Source: Micropterix aruncella (taxonomy: Eukaryota > Arthropoda > Insecta > Lepidoptera > Micropterigidae). From it: a DNA stretch of 64,000 nt. This document shows, in pieces, positions 25,827 through 38,416 of the stretch. Under the pieces are notes generated by a model. The model was not told where the DNA came from. It searched no databases and worked only from the letters and a program-made list of their open reading frames with translations. The first letter of the stretch is position 1. Each line of letters starts with the position of its first letter. The stretch covers positions 27,674,935-27,738,934 of the forward strand of contig OX155957.1 of assembly GCA_944548615.1 (NCBI GenBank), written 5' to 3'. Position numbers and translations under genes: made by a program.

Positions 25827-25920
25827 CTGTCAACTACAACGGGCGAACCCGTCACCTCAGGAAGTTTTAACGATATTTGATCGTTCCTTCTCCCGTGAGG
25901 TGAGCGTATAAGACTTGTCT
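25827..25920 (+). mobile_element. family B repeat, short fragment
   Basis: Matches 5157-5260 and 29950-30040 (TGTCAACTACAACGGGCGAA and GTCACCTCAGGAAGTTTTAA). Confidence 0.7.
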
Positions 25921-26643
25921 TCATTTTTGAAATTTGTAGTTTTTAAAAAACCCGGCCAATTACCAAAAAAAATATAAAGTCGATAATCATCATTATTCAC
26001 CGTGACCCTTCAAGTGTTTCGTCGACTATATTATTCGTTAACATTGAATAATTCCCAGTATTTATTTTTCAGTGCTGTACTTTTCCATCTGACAATAAAA
26101 GCAGAAACATTCTGGTAGCTTCTGTATCTAATTTATTTACACCACACGTACGCCATATGTCTGTAACAGGATTGTGTCCCAGTTTCTTTCACTCTTGTAA
26201 TAGAATAACTAGAAAAGCAATCGCGTACTGCCATTGAATACAATGAACTGCCATGTACTCTACGTCATATCAATTGAATTATATTTACCACATGCCAGAC
26301 GGTAGTTCAAGTACGTCTGCCTTTTCAGTTAGCTGTTTTGTATGAGAATTTCGATATTTTTTGGGTATCTCATCTAAATAGACTTATCGTCGTCGTGGTG
26401 GAAGAAGCGCCTAATTGTTTTATTTTTTTATTTTAATATTTTTAAGGAAACATACAGCTGTTGCAATAAATTTATTACAAAATTATTAAGTTAAAAAAAT
26501 AAAGCTAATTACATGTTTCCACTTAAATATTCATAATTTAAACACAACAATAACATTTTTTTGACGTATCATTTTTTATTAGCAAAAATGAGATAACCAA
26601 TGAAATTCCTAATTTGTCCCATCGATAGATAAAGTGCCTAACT
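25921..26643. other. unassigned intergenic stretch
   Basis: No recognisable gene or repeat boundary. Confidence 0.4.
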
Positions 26644-26795
26644 AAAATAGAATAGAATAGAATAACTTTATTGTGCTATAAAAACATTACTTAATGAATA
26701 TTACACTGGTTTTATTAAAAAAAAGACAATATATGCCCAAATGGCGGACTTATCGCTATAGCGATATCTTACAGGCAACCATTTGATAAACTAAT
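26644..26795 (-). mobile_element. LINE 3' tail with TATTC-type units
   Basis: On the minus strand GGTTGCCTGTAAGATATCGC and GCGATAAGTCCGCC lead to an AATAAAG signal and a tail of TATTC repeats (26645-26664). This is a 5'-truncated non-LTR element with no coding part left. Confidence 0.7.
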
Positions 26796-27956
26796 TCCTA
26801 ATTGTCACCGTACGATATGCACATAAGTAATAAAGTTAAATTTAAAATAAACTAATGCAAATACATGTCAATAACTTATGTTAAGGTACACATTTTTTTA
26901 AATACAATACACATTTTTTAAATTATTTTTGCCCATGAAAGGATAAAGGAGAGGATAGGATGAGGTATTTAGTGAGCGACTGTGTGAAAATAAGTGTTTC
27001 TTTAACAACTTGTTGATAGTGAGCAACGAACCCAACTATGCCTGGCTACTATTTTTTGAGATTATCTAGGTGGAAAAATACTTAACTAACTACAATCTAA
27101 CCTGCTTTTTAATCGATATAATAACTGCACTCGGTTACTTTTAAACTCAGCACTTAGCACTTTTCATTTCAGCACTTAGAGATATCAATATTTCCAAATG
27201 CATGCACGGCGTAGCTGAAGGGCAAAGGTGGGGGGGGGGGAATCGTCGAACGCCTGCTTTAGCTTAAGAAAATATAAATATTAAAATTATTTACGGTAGC
27301 GACCATGGTGAGAATCTCACCTCCCTGCCGTTTGAATTCACGGTTTACAAAAATTATGTGATGTTTCTGGTGCGTTCTCTTTTATTGCCACAGCAGGACG
27401 ACCGAATCATAAATACGTAATTGCTCTCATAAAACGTATAGTATCTATATTACAATAAAATAATATTTTTTTTAAATAAATTAATTTAATCAAAAAAGAT
27501 TTAAACGCTCTCATGGGAGCCGTGTTTTCCATCTGTGTCACTGACACACGACTAATTATATAACCGAATAATTTAATTAAAAGATTGGCGAAAACAGCCA
27601 ATTAATGCGGTCCAGTGATATGTGGCTTCCGAATATTTTTAGTCTTTAATTGATTAAGATATTAATCTGATAGCTCATACAGTTAATTCTCTTGAATCAA
27701 TAATAAGTGGCATAACCGAATAGAGAAGGCATTTGTAGAATCGAAAGAAAAGAAGCATAAAAAATAAATGAAGAATACCTTGGCTTTAGACTTTGAGGCA
27801 TCTTATGTATTCTTAGTAAAAAGGGAAGTGCTGTATTCTTCAAACGATTTCACTTTTCAGTATAAAAAAAGCATTAATGAGACAAATTCTGGGGCCCAAC
27901 CCCAAAATACGGGTATATATACCTGTCAGAGATTTCATATTCTTTAAGCTCAGTAA
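26796..27956. other. unassigned intergenic stretch
   Basis: AT-rich with a G-run near 27230. No gene was recognised. Confidence 0.4.
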
Positions 27957-28003
27957 AGGTTGGCTGTAAGAGATTGTAATTTAGGCAATAAGTACACCTT
28001 TTT
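27957..28003 (+). mobile_element. LINE/SINE-type 3' tail
   Basis: GGTTGGCTGTAAGAGATTG and GGCAATAAGTACACC match the tails of the SINE copies and of the LINE tails at 1000 and 26735. It directly abuts family A copy 4. Confidence 0.55.
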
Positions 28004-28394
28004 ACACGACTGCCCAACAAAAAAGGAGTGTAATGTTTTCAGGGTTCATCTATATATGTTTTCCGTTTCTTTATTCCACTATAACTTCTAAAGTCTAAAC
28101 CCAATTTAGAAGTATGTGGTAATGTTAGAACCGGTACGTCATCCCATGTGTCATAGGGTACCTTATTTGTCAAAATATCAAGTAAATAGTTATCTAAATG
28201 TCCAATCTCCAAATGTCAATAATTTAACATAAATATATCATCTTTAGTGACAAACGATAGGTCTGATCGAGTACATTCCAAAAATATATATGTAAACTAT
28301 ATGGATAAATACATAAACCACAAATATTTCAAAATAAAACGCAAGAAAAAATATTATAAATACGATAGTTCACTTTTTTTAACGGCAGTCGTGT
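28004..28394 (+). mobile_element. family A element, copy 4, complete ends
   Basis: It starts ACACGACTGCC and ends GGCAGTCGTGT. About 390 bp, collinear with copy 3. Confidence 0.85.
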
Positions 28395-29944
28395 TTTTAT
28401 TGCTTTTAATATATTTGCTTGTGAATGTTTTATATATGTGCAATAAAAAAATGCAAACACTTCTATACTTGTCCTAAATTTTTAATTTTCTTTTCGTTTT
28501 GTCCGACAAAAATATTATCAGATTTACTGTCGCTTTATTAATATCGTGAATGTGCTTGCCTGTATTGTCCTGACACTGCACCAGCAGGGCTCTATTTTAG
28601 ATTTGCTGATCTTGCAAGGGCGTCGCCAGTTCTTCCGGAGCTGATGCCATTTTGTCGGGATTGTAGTACCAATCCAAGCACGAAAATTCACGCACTGCTC
28701 TATGTTCAGGTATTGACAAAGAAAATAATTACACAGATAAAACTGAAGATGAAATTGTATTTCAATAGATGACATTAAACTGAACAGAACAAATCACAAC
28801 GACATGTTGAATCAAATTAGGAAAAAAGAAGAATAGAATAACAAGATTTAAATTCGAAATGACATTCATTTGAATTTCTAATAAATTAAGCAGCCTCACT
28901 GCCATAAATTACCAGGCTACGTCATCCTTCATCTTCTTTTTCGATAACCCTGATCATCTTTAGCAAAATCTGATGTGCCATGCTACCCTACACTTAAAAA
29001 AGGCACGGTCATCGCAAGGAATGGAAATTCCTGAGCGAGAGGCTTTAGTTTGGCGAAATGCCCTATTTTCATTTTCTTATAGGCCGCAAGCCATTGTTAG
29101 AAAATAACAAGAGTGGCCTTTAATAACACGTTTTATAAACCAAAAACTGTAGTATGCGGAAGAGAGTGCAGTTAAGCAAGCATAACAACAAGTATCTCGA
29201 TTTATTTGTAGGTATAGCTACTTCTTTTGGTCAACGCAGTTACAGATATATTGCGGGCCAGAGAATACTTAACACCTTCAATATTGCAATTTATAAAAGG
29301 AAAAGAAGAGGATGGTTAATATTTGAAAAGGATGGAAAATCAGATAAATTTTAATGAATGGAAGAACCTAATTATATTCCAGTTGTTATTTCAAGCTAAT
29401 CTATACTAATATTACAAAGAGGTAAAGTTTGTAACGTTGTAGGAAGTAATCTCTGGATATACTAAACCAATTTGATTTCGGCATAAGTATCTATGATGTG
29501 CACGCGCCGCCGTTCACCGCGATGACCGCCTCAGCCTTGCAGCCTTTCCAAAACCGTGTCGCTCGCTCGGCGCCAGACATTGGGGTTTGGTAACACTAAG
29601 TGTATGGCCAAGATACTCCTATTTTCAACGAAATTCAAAACATGTATTTTCACTCGGACCTTGCGAGGGCTGAGGCTGACATTTTGAATTTTTACGAGTC
29701 TCCCACACTTACTTTAAGTATGGTACTAAGAAATAACGTCAAAGTACACTTATTATAACTCAAGTCGATCGACCTTGGCAAATTCTATATACAGAGTCTG
29801 AACTACCAAGCTATGGCCTCTAGGTCGTGAGTTACACTGGACGGAAAGAACCGAGAGCGCACATCGCACTTGTGTCTGAGAGTAATGGTTTAGAATTTAT
29901 TTGCGACATCTCACGAACACATGGCGAACTGGATAGATCGTATC
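28395..29944. other. unassigned intergenic stretch
   Basis: No gene or element boundary was recognised. A GC-richer patch lies at 29490-29600. Confidence 0.4.
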
Positions 29945-30600
29945 AGGTACTAGAGTTGTCAACTACAGCGGGCAAGCCCGTCACCTCAGGAAGTTTTAAC
30001 GATTAGTCGTTCTATCTCCCTGGAGTGAGCGCAGAAGACTTGGACAAAACAGTCCACCGTCAAGCTCCGCCACAAACCCGTAAGAGGCCAACGCCTTAAC
30101 CGCGAGATAGCCAGGAGAATTACCCAGCGCTTACACTCACGCCCTTATTTCCAATTGCGACCAGATTACTCCGGTCTCTCGATTGGTTACGAGTTCGAGG
30201 TCGCTTGCGCGGTCCTCTCCCTTACGAAGCGGTGAAACGGGGTATACCGAATCTATCACGGACCACGGCATCTTTTGCCCGGCTCTTCACCCAGGATCGG
30301 GTAGCCAATGGTCATTTCAAGAGCAGTCGCCGTAAGGTCCGCAACCACCCCCGCTCTATAGGAAACGGTACTGCTTCCAGACTGTTAGTCAGAGTGCGCA
30401 ATCGATTGGCTTATGCCGCACGGTGCGCAGACCGTCCAGGAGCGCCAGAAGGTTGATTCCCAGGGGAAACTAACCATAAGGCCAGAGTCCTACCCAGGCT
30501 CTCACTTCATGCGTGGAGGCCGTCGGATAGGTGTTGACCCGTGAGTGTGACCAACCCTGAACAGAATGGGTCTTCGTGGCCAACTCAGCAAGGGCCCAAT
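29945..30600. mobile_element. family B repeat, composite copy with an inverted internal block
   Basis: The left block (29950-30040) and right block (30480-30600) are in + orientation relative to 5157-5400. The middle block near 30380-30450 matches 32990-33075 in reverse complement (landmark CAATCGATTGGCTTATGCC). It is therefore a rearranged or palindromic member. No coding capacity was recognised. Confidence 0.6.
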
Positions 30601-31147
30601 TAACTCCCATATCGTATCAGGTACATGTTTGTGTCTTTCGAATGTGTGCCAGAAGAATGCGTTCAACCAGCAGTGAGCGTTCATCGTCGATATTGCCTTT
30701 TATATCGATGGCGTTCATAGGCTGAAAACAGAAGATTTTTCTCTACCAATGAACGAACACCCCCACTAATCAGGCTTACGGGTGACGTCACAATCTGACG
30801 TATTACCCTCGCTATCGAGACCGTAATAATTTACGCGATCTGCCTCTTAGATTGGCAAAGGCAAAGGTTGTCCTTCATCAACGTGTTGCTCGCTATCGTG
30901 AACGCAGCCACCATAAAGTGCCTTAAACCTATTCAAATCTAAGTATTTCAAATGAATGGTTTTTTTGTGACACTGCGAATATCTTCGACTGGTTGCATCG
31001 CAAATGGCGAGTTTGCTTGGATATGTTGTGCTCCTCTTCGAAGATGGTGGAAATCTAAAGATAACGACGGCTGATGCATCTAAACGCATCTGTCAAAATT
31101 ATTTCTTCTAAATCAAAAGTCATTTACGCAATAAATGTATTATAAAC
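30601..31147. other. unassigned stretch
   Basis: GC-intermediate and unique in the window, with no recognised gene. It may hold regulatory DNA, but there is no specific evidence. Confidence 0.35.
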
Positions 31148-31151
31148 TTAA

Positions 31152-31738
31152 GGCGACATGAGACCTCAGAAAATTATCCGAAATGGGCGGACACCAGAAA
31201 AAAATAGGCGGAGTCAATTTTGTAGGGTTTAACCAATAAAAATCCAGCGTTGACGAAACGTCAAGCGCAGATTCCACGTCCGCTAGCGCCAGGAACCAGA
31301 CGCATACTTAACGGTCAATCGCAGCGCTAGCACAGAATAACTATCTTTACGCAGTGGTGGTATAAGGGTGTTAATGGCAAAGCATATTTAGCGTAACTCT
31401 CAGAGCGCTCTCACGTTTTAATTAATTGTAATTAATTTAGGGCCTAAATAAAAAATGTGGCTAAGTGCTGCCCTAGAAAATTAACCAGGCAATATACTGC
31501 AATTATAATAAAACACATTCACCGCTTGCATTGTAGGAGTAAACGCGCCTGAAAGTTTTCGACGTCAGTTTAAAGCCTTTCTCCAAGGCAATGAGCAACT
31601 TTTTTGAGTTCAAATTTTAAATTGGTTTCTTATCGAGGGATTCATTTAGAAACTTTTTAAAATTAATGCTTATATTTTTCAAAAAACTCATAAAACTAAA
31701 ATTCTTCAGATATGGTCGTTCCCATGTATCATGTCGCC
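31152..31738 (+). mobile_element. TTAA-flanked non-autonomous DNA element (piggyBac-like MITE)
   Basis: The ends are GGCGACATGAGAC and its inverse TCATGTCGCC. Flanking TTAA occurs on both sides (31148-31151 and 31739-31742), as for piggyBac-type insertion. The interior has no transposase. A fragment of the same family lies at 10468-10625. Confidence 0.85.
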
Positions 31739-31742
31739 TTAA

Positions 31743-32889
31743 GGCATATGTTAGCTAATAGACATTGCCGCAAGGCAATAAGCTCGCCTTTTTTATTTAA
31801 AATAGTTTTTCATGAATATTATTATTTTCATTAACAACTACCCTGTTGAGGAAATAGAATTCTCCTTTTTCTGGCGCCTTATCATTATCACATGATTAAC
31901 ATGAATTTTAAAATAAGGGGAATATAGAATAAAGTTAAATAATTTAAAATGGACGCCTCTGCATTTTGTAGATGATTTTTCTTCTGACTTGGCTGTTGAC
32001 TATTATTATATTGAATATTATTATTACTGATTTGTTTGTATTTGTATTTTTCTAAAAATATTTTCCGTAAGAATTTCGATAGAAAATATTGGAAAATTTT
32101 GTTTCCTCTATATAACTTAGAAAATCTGCGCTTGGGTGTTAAACGTTCATACCCTGTTGTAATACCAACGTTCATACCTTTTACCTTATAATTTAGGTAC
32201 CTATATATTTAAATGGTTTGAAGAAAAAAAATGATATTATTTTTTTTAAATAAACACGCGCTTATTCGAATGCACCGTAGTTTCAAAATGTCAGGTCAAT
32301 CGACCGACTACTTTCGAGTTTTGCGAGCACAAACATACGCAGTCTGAATTTTTATATATAAAGAAGATTATTATTTTTATATCCTTTCCTTGAGATTCTT
32401 GCCTTTGACGGATTTATTACCCAATAGCACTGTTTTCCTCTGCCTTTGTGCCATTTTCTCTGAAATTCCTCGTATAAAGCTCCAGTGTTATGACAACGGG
32501 AATGTTTTGGAGGGCTCCGGGACACGTTTTTGCCGATTCCTTACTTCATACGTATTGTCTGTTTATTTTTCTGTATATTTACCTCTCTGGGTTGTTTCGC
32601 TGTCGCCGTTGAGGCTAAGCTTCATGATCCGAGCGATCCTATTAAACACTAATGAGGCACAAGGTTCACACTCAAACGATGCTGTTCTTACGTCCGTTAC
32701 GCAGAGGATACAGCCTCTGATTCTTTCGACACTGGCGTTTTAGCAAGAGTAACTAATTAGACTCGAATAACATCAATGATTATATATGGTATTAGATAGT
32801 ACGTTTTGGCAACTCCATAGTACGTTTTGGCAACATATATGCGCCGGCGAAATGCAGTTGGCGCAGATAGTATTTTATTGTTTAGGGTC
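31743..32889. other. unassigned intergenic stretch
   Basis: AT-rich. Near 32797-32830 the motif TAGTACGTTTTGGCAAC is repeated twice in tandem, then GCGCCGGCGAAATG as at 24520. The 117-codon frame at 32390-32743 shows no known domain. Confidence 0.4.
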
Positions 32890-33125
32890 GGTCATACTTA
32901 CGGGTCAACACCCAACCTAACCTCCACGTAGAAGTGCGTGCCAGGGTAGGACTCTGGTCTTCGGGTCAGTTTACCCTAGGAGTCAACCTTCGGGCGCTTC
33001 TGGACGATTTGCGCAACTTGCGGCGTCAGCCAATCGATTGTGCATTCTGACCGACAGCCGGGGGAGTCTGGAAACAGTACTGTCTCCTATAGAGCGGGGG
33101 TATTTATTAACCTTACGGCAGCTGC
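32890..33125 (+). mobile_element. family B repeat, copy
   Basis: Shares CAGCCAATCGATTGTGCATT and GGAAACAGTACTGTCTCC-type blocks with 5040-5150 and 46440-46570. Confidence 0.65.
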
Positions 33126-33876
33126 TCTTACAGCTTTACAAATATTTGATTATTTATTATAATTATTGTCGTTTTGACGTACGATATTATTGGAAATCTA
33201 TCTTTTGTTTTGTCTGACTTTCGGTTATTTTTAGTATTATTTTTACTGATTTAAAAAAAAGGAATTATTTGTTACATTTATATTTTGATTATTATGTTTT
33301 AAACAATTAGGATTATGACATTTCCAACTGTATTTACAATTTTGGATGACTAAAAGACTATTGACTATAGATGGTCATATTTATTTTGTATTTTTTAACT
33401 TATTTATAAGGTACAAAAAAAATGCAAAGACATGCATAATGTTGTACATGAAGAATAATTAAAAAAAACATGAATATAGCGAAAAACATAGCTCTATGCA
33501 TATAAATATGCTAGCATATCCGAAATGAGGCGAAATCGCACAACCAACTAGACCTAGAAGGTATGTCTCTGGCTGTGCTGTGTTATACCAACGGTATGTT
33601 TGTTGACTCGCAAACTGACGCATTTGATTAAAATTTTCCAACATTTTTAAATCTAACAAATGTGTTTTTTACACAAATTAAAAGTAAGTAGGTTATGCAA
33701 TTAAGGAATAAAAAAATAACTTTAAATTATATTCCATAAATTTAAGCAGAAAAATAAGTAATAATATAAATTGCTATTAGTTTCATTTCATTTCATTCAC
33801 AAATATGTCCATTCAAATAATAATTTCAATTACAAACCACACGGCTGGTAACTTCGCATTGTAGCCAACCGTCATA
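33126..33876. other. unassigned AT-rich intergenic stretch
   Basis: No gene or repeat boundary was recognised. Confidence 0.4.
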
Positions 33877-34070
33877 GGGCGTTTACACTCTCGCGAGAGG
33901 CGCGAGGCGAGACGCAAAACCATATCAGTAAACAAATGGAACAGAGGCAAAGCTTCTAACGAGCGTACAAAATGTTTACCTACTTGCTAGAAGCTTTGCC
34001 TCTGTTCCGTTTGTTTACTCACATGGTTTTGCGTCTCGCCTCGCGCCTCGCGCGAGAGTGTAAATGCCCC
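33877..34070. mobile_element. hairpin MITE with ~85-bp inverted arms
   Basis: The left arm begins GGGCGTTTACACTCTCGCG and the right arm is its near-perfect inverse, with a short loop around 33960-33975. The arms contain CGCGAGGCGAGACGCAAAAC. No coding sequence; the reading frame starting at 33972 is an artefact of the hairpin. Confidence 0.92.
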
Positions 34071-34839
34071 ATTAGAATTACTTTTTGTAAAATGACAACA
34101 TATCAATCCAGTCGTAACAGCGCGCAGCTGTCAAAATTTAAAAAGCGTGTACTGCGCAGCCGCGTCTCGCAGGCTAGCAATCGCAGTTTACGTTTTTGTG
34201 ATATGGTGAGGTTGGCATATCTGCCACAAGAGTTCTCCATATACACCCACTTGGACACGAACATTCGCCAATATGTGAAGCCGGGGGTTATCGATTCTCT
34301 CAGCGTTTAATATAAATGCTGACGCGTCAAATCCAAATGCCCTGCCCATACCGAGAGCTTTAATCAGAATCGCTACCGAAGCTATAAATCGGAATAAAAC
34401 AGAACAAAACGCAGAAACGAATAAAAACCACATTACACGGGACGCGGTCCATTGGGGAGGTGTGAATCGCCAGTGCCTGAATAACACACACACAAGCATT
34501 TAACACGTCGGTAACTGCATAGGTGTCAAGCGTAGGTGATTGTTTCGCTTTGACATTCAATTCAATTTAATTCAATTATTTATTTCGTAAATCACAAATA
34601 ACGATAGGTTCAGGTACATTTATATTTTTCCTCAGTTAAAAGTCACTTTAAGTAAACCATTAAAAAATCTTATGAGTCCTTTGTCCCCCGTATTTGAAAT
34701 AATGACTATTAATCGCTTAAACAGTTTACATGAACAGTTTTTTGTAAAAAAAAATTTAATATATCGTTGGTACACAATAATTATTGTTTTATAATCTTAA
34801 TGCAAAATTTCAATTTCATTTGTTTTTTGTTCTTTCTCT
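34071..34839. other. unassigned stretch
   Basis: Bases 34080-34560 are GC-intermediate and unique here. Reading frames on both strands have no recognised domain. Confidence 0.35.
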
Positions 34840-35033
34840 TCTTCTCTAATATTAAATGACTGCCAAAAATGTAATATAAATAAGGTATGATAACGGAGAT
34901 AATGTACTGTACACATTAACGATAGATAGTGTTAACATATAATTAGTCATAGTTTTATTGTTATATTTTGTATTTGTTATGTATAAACGCTGTTTGTTAA
35001 CCAAATAAAATAAAATAAATAAATAAAATAAAG
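34840..35033 (+). mobile_element. LINE 3' tail
   Basis: An AT-rich 3' UTR-like segment ends in AAATAAAATAAAATAAAT units (35004-35033), of the same style as 9733-9765. Confidence 0.5.
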
Positions 35034-35044
35034 TATTACAAATT

Positions 35045-35260
35045 ATTCCACAGAGTATAAAAAAGACTTTATTAAAAAATAATACCGGTTACGGATGTAA
35101 ATAAAATTACAGAAATTACATTTACAACTACTTAATAAAACCTAAAACTTTACTTGTACATAAGAGGCTTGTGTTTAGGGTGTGTGTGTGTGTGTGAGTA
35201 TGTTGAGTGTGTGGGTGTGGAGTGTGAGAGTGATTGTTAGTATGAGGGTTGGATGTCTAG
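35045..35260 (-). mobile_element. LINE 3' UTR and tail, minus strand
   Basis: On the minus strand a CA-rich segment (GT-rich on + at 35180-35200) leads to an AATAAAG signal near 35065, mirroring the 3' UTR of the LINE at 9430-9770. No coding sequence remains. Confidence 0.45.
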
Positions 35261-36325
35261 AATATCCGACATATTGTGTAAAAGTTCTTGTGTAAATATT
35301 GTGTTCAGTTTATAAATTGATATAAAAAATAATAATCATTGACCTCATATTCGAAAATACCGCGAAGTTTCAATGTTCTGTGATCTCACACATGAAAATA
35401 TCCTACCAAACAACGTCAGGGCGACAAATTAATTCTCGATGTTAAAGTAGCAGCATTGGCTTTAAATAAAAAATAATACATTTGGGATTACAACTCATAC
35501 TGAATTCTTTCTTTCGAACACTTTCGATGTTTTCCATCTCTCTCCCTCCCTTATTAGCTCAACAGAGAGCGCCTCAATCGCACGCGCTTCGCGCCAGAAA
35601 ATACATATTGTTTTTATTTTTTTACGGGAAGATGGTTCAAAATATCTAAAATGTAATTCCGAATAAAACTTCGTATAACAAATAGCTGTTTCTCTAAGTA
35701 AGTAATGCATTTTTCGTGTAACATCGACCCAATGATAAATAGAGACTTTAGTTTGTATTTATTTTCGCAGTAAAAATAAACGAAAAACTGACTCGGTTTC
35801 TAACTCGGCAAGGATTTCAAGATTCAAAGTCGATTTTTTCAATTAAACCAATATCAAGCCTTTGATAAATGGTATGGACTCTAACAAAAACAATAATTTT
35901 TAAAAAATTTAAAAATAACATATAATTGAAGGGGGCCCCTAAATAAGGTTATAACAAACATAAATGCATCTTTAAGTAAACAACTAAAATGTGCTTAGCG
36001 CAATTATTTATTTTCAAAAAACGTATTTAAGAAACCACACAATAACTTATGGTTAAAGGCTATAAAGACGCGTGTTATCTCTATAAACATCAAGTGCTTA
36101 AAGACAATTGCACATTCTGTGAGTCAGTCGAAGGGCGTTGTCCAAGGCTCGTGACGTCTTCCGCTAGGCAATTTCCCTTTAGATGGGCTTCACGTGACCT
36201 GGCTTTCTAAGTATTGCGTCGCAGGAAGATATCTCGTGACTATCGCGCACCACTCGTATTGCTTTATACATATATCCTCGCGCTTACCGCCGCCGGCGCA
36301 CGCAGTCGGTCGCCCTCGGTGCTCA
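35261..36325. other. unassigned stretch, part repeated
   Basis: Bases 35500-35690 match the reverse complement of 19605-19760. The rest has no recognised gene. Confidence 0.4.
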
Positions 36326-36655
36326 AATAATCAAACGTTTTTTTCATTAAATATTTGTTGTTTATGTTATCCATATATATGTATATCAATATATTATCGA
36401 ATACTACTGAATCAGACATTTCATTTGATACTAAACACGGCGTATTTATCTTAATGTATTGGTATTTGTACCATTCTTTATTTGGCATTTGGTCAGTTTA
36501 GGTATCCTATGACACCCGGGATGACAGCGATTCTAACAATACTACACACATCTAAATCGGTTCAAGCATTTAGAAGTTATGGTGGAATAAAGAAACAGGC
36601 AACATACATACATGAACCTGAATACATTGCACTCTTTTGGGCAGTCGTCTTAAAA
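36326..36655 (-). mobile_element. family A element, copy 5, reverse orientation
   Basis: In reverse complement it carries the family start (CGACTGCCCAAAAGAGTG), then TAACTTCTAAATGCTTGAAC and the downstream block. The 3' end is missing. Confidence 0.75.
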
Positions 36656-37190
36656 CTGTAAAATCGGCGGCTCATAGTGGTAATCGCCTTAACGCTGGGG
36701 CGTATAAAGGTTTGTTTACATGCTACAATGTCGCGCGGGTCAATAAAACCGAACCTGTCGAACCGGTTGCCGGCTCGCGGTTGCCGAGCGGGGCCCACTA
36801 TATTACTATTAGCGCTATAGTACTCCCCCACCTACTACCGCAGGTACAGTGCAACACAAGCGGAATAAATTGTAATGTAAACACTGCCGCATGGGATTGT
36901 CGAACTTGGCGGAAACGTGGAGAAGATTTGCAGTTGCGTGCGGACGGACAAATGGATGGCTGTGAGCTGCGACCTTGTGCGGTCGGTTGCCTTTCCCATG
37001 TGTCTCACGACTGGAGGAATTGAAATTGCCCTTTCCTGTGTTATCTTGGTTCTATTTTCTCCCCGTTATATCGCAAATTTCCAAGACAATAGATCATCGT
37101 TTATTGCTTAAACTGTGACATTACATGAGGTTCTCATTGTAGGCGCTAGGTACTCACAATACCCTGCATGTTATGCAGATTATCAAATCA
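36656..37190. other. unassigned GC-richer stretch
   Basis: Relatively GC-rich and unique here. A 128-codon + strand frame has no recognised domain. It could be regulatory or part of an unannotated transcript. Confidence 0.3.
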
Positions 37191-37194
37191 TTAT

Positions 37195-37396
37195 ATATAT
37201 GATAAAAACGAATTTACCGTATGAAGTTTTTAGCACACGACGTTTCAGCGATGTTGCCAGGGTTGTCCGCCATTGTCCAGGGTAAACTAAACAGCGGACT
37301 ACCAACTACAAACATCGCCAAAACATCGGTAGCTACAAACTTCACGCGGTAAATTCGTTTTTATCCTATTTATAATGTCAAACAACCGCGATAGTC
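37195..37396. mobile_element. hairpin MITE, family C, copy 3
   Basis: The arms share AACGAATTTACCGTATGAAG and the inverse CTTCACGCGGTAAATTCGTT. The outer right end AACAACCGCGATAGTC is intact. Confidence 0.85.
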
Positions 37397-37735
37397 TACC
37401 ATTTCATATTATCAAGTCATGTTCCTTAATTTACTACTATTAACTTGGTACTTATATAACTATTAACACGGTACTTACTTAATGCTTATTGTTTTCTATA
37501 TTTTTTTTCTAATAAGATAGACTTTTTCTGGATATACTTACATATAAACATATAGACTTAGATTTATAGATAGAATTGCAAAAATATATAGCCATCGCTT
37601 GGAGTTACATTCATATTTATCAAAACTAAAATGTATAGGTACATGTTATTAACCATACATATGTACATACATACCTAGTATTGTAATATTTTATTATTTA
37701 ACTTTATTTTGTACGTCTATATAGGAGCGTACGTG

Positions 37736-38416
37736 GGGCGTTCAAAATAAGTGATAATGAGTAACAATCTTTTGGGAACCATAATACAAATAAACACTGG
37801 CAGGCTCAGCTAATACATCTGTAATTATGTTCTAACAAACAAAAACTGATTTTCTTTGTTTTTTAAATAAGACCATTCCATCCACCGGTAATATCATGGG
37901 CTCTCTTTTCTGGGACAATCAAGGGGCTGTGATGATTGAATATCTTGATCATGGAGCTAATATAACGGGGGTTGTGTATGCTGAACAAATAAAGAAATGC
38001 GAAGGAAAATACGTGATAAACGAATAGGCAACTACGCTAAAATTGTTTTGTTTCACCAAGATAATGCCCCAGCACACAAGTCAATTTGCGGTGGCTACCA
38101 TTGAAGAGCTGGCTTTGAAGTACTGGAACATCCTCCATACTCACCGCACCTTACCCCTAGTGATTTCTGTGTATTTCCGACATTAAAAGAATAACTGTGA
38201 GGTCGAAAATTTAGAGATTATGACGCGGTAGTAGTCAGTGCAGGTTCTATTAGGTGATCGGAATGAAGAGTTTTGTAGGAAGGGTATTTTATGTTTAGAA
38301 AAAAGATATATCAATGGTATAGGTACACCTAAAAGGTGACTATATCGAAGAATTAAAAAGAACATTAAATAAAAGTTAACTTTATCATACTCATTAGTAC
38401 TTTTTATTGAACGCCC
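37736..38416 (+). pseudogene. internally deleted mariner element with terminal inverted repeats
   Basis: The ends are GGGCGTTCAAAATAAGTG and the inverse of GGGCGTTCAATAAAAAGTAC, with further similarity through TAATGAGTA. Between them the + strand encodes decayed mariner transposase: GSLFWDNQGAVMIEYLDHG (around the second half of the catalytic core), then a region matching the HQDNAPAH active-site motif around 38060, and WNILHTHRTLPLV. Stops and frameshifts are present and the N-terminal half is missing. It is a dead copy, distinct from the remnant at 1290-1972. Confidence 0.85.

Noticed and set aside
33972..34310. 112-codon + strand frame as a gene
   Set aside because: It starts inside a hairpin MITE and has no recognised domain or splice context.
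36637..37111. 128-codon and 64-codon + strand frames as host exons
   Set aside because: No recognisable domain, no acceptor/donor pairing, and the first begins at the edge of a family A repeat.
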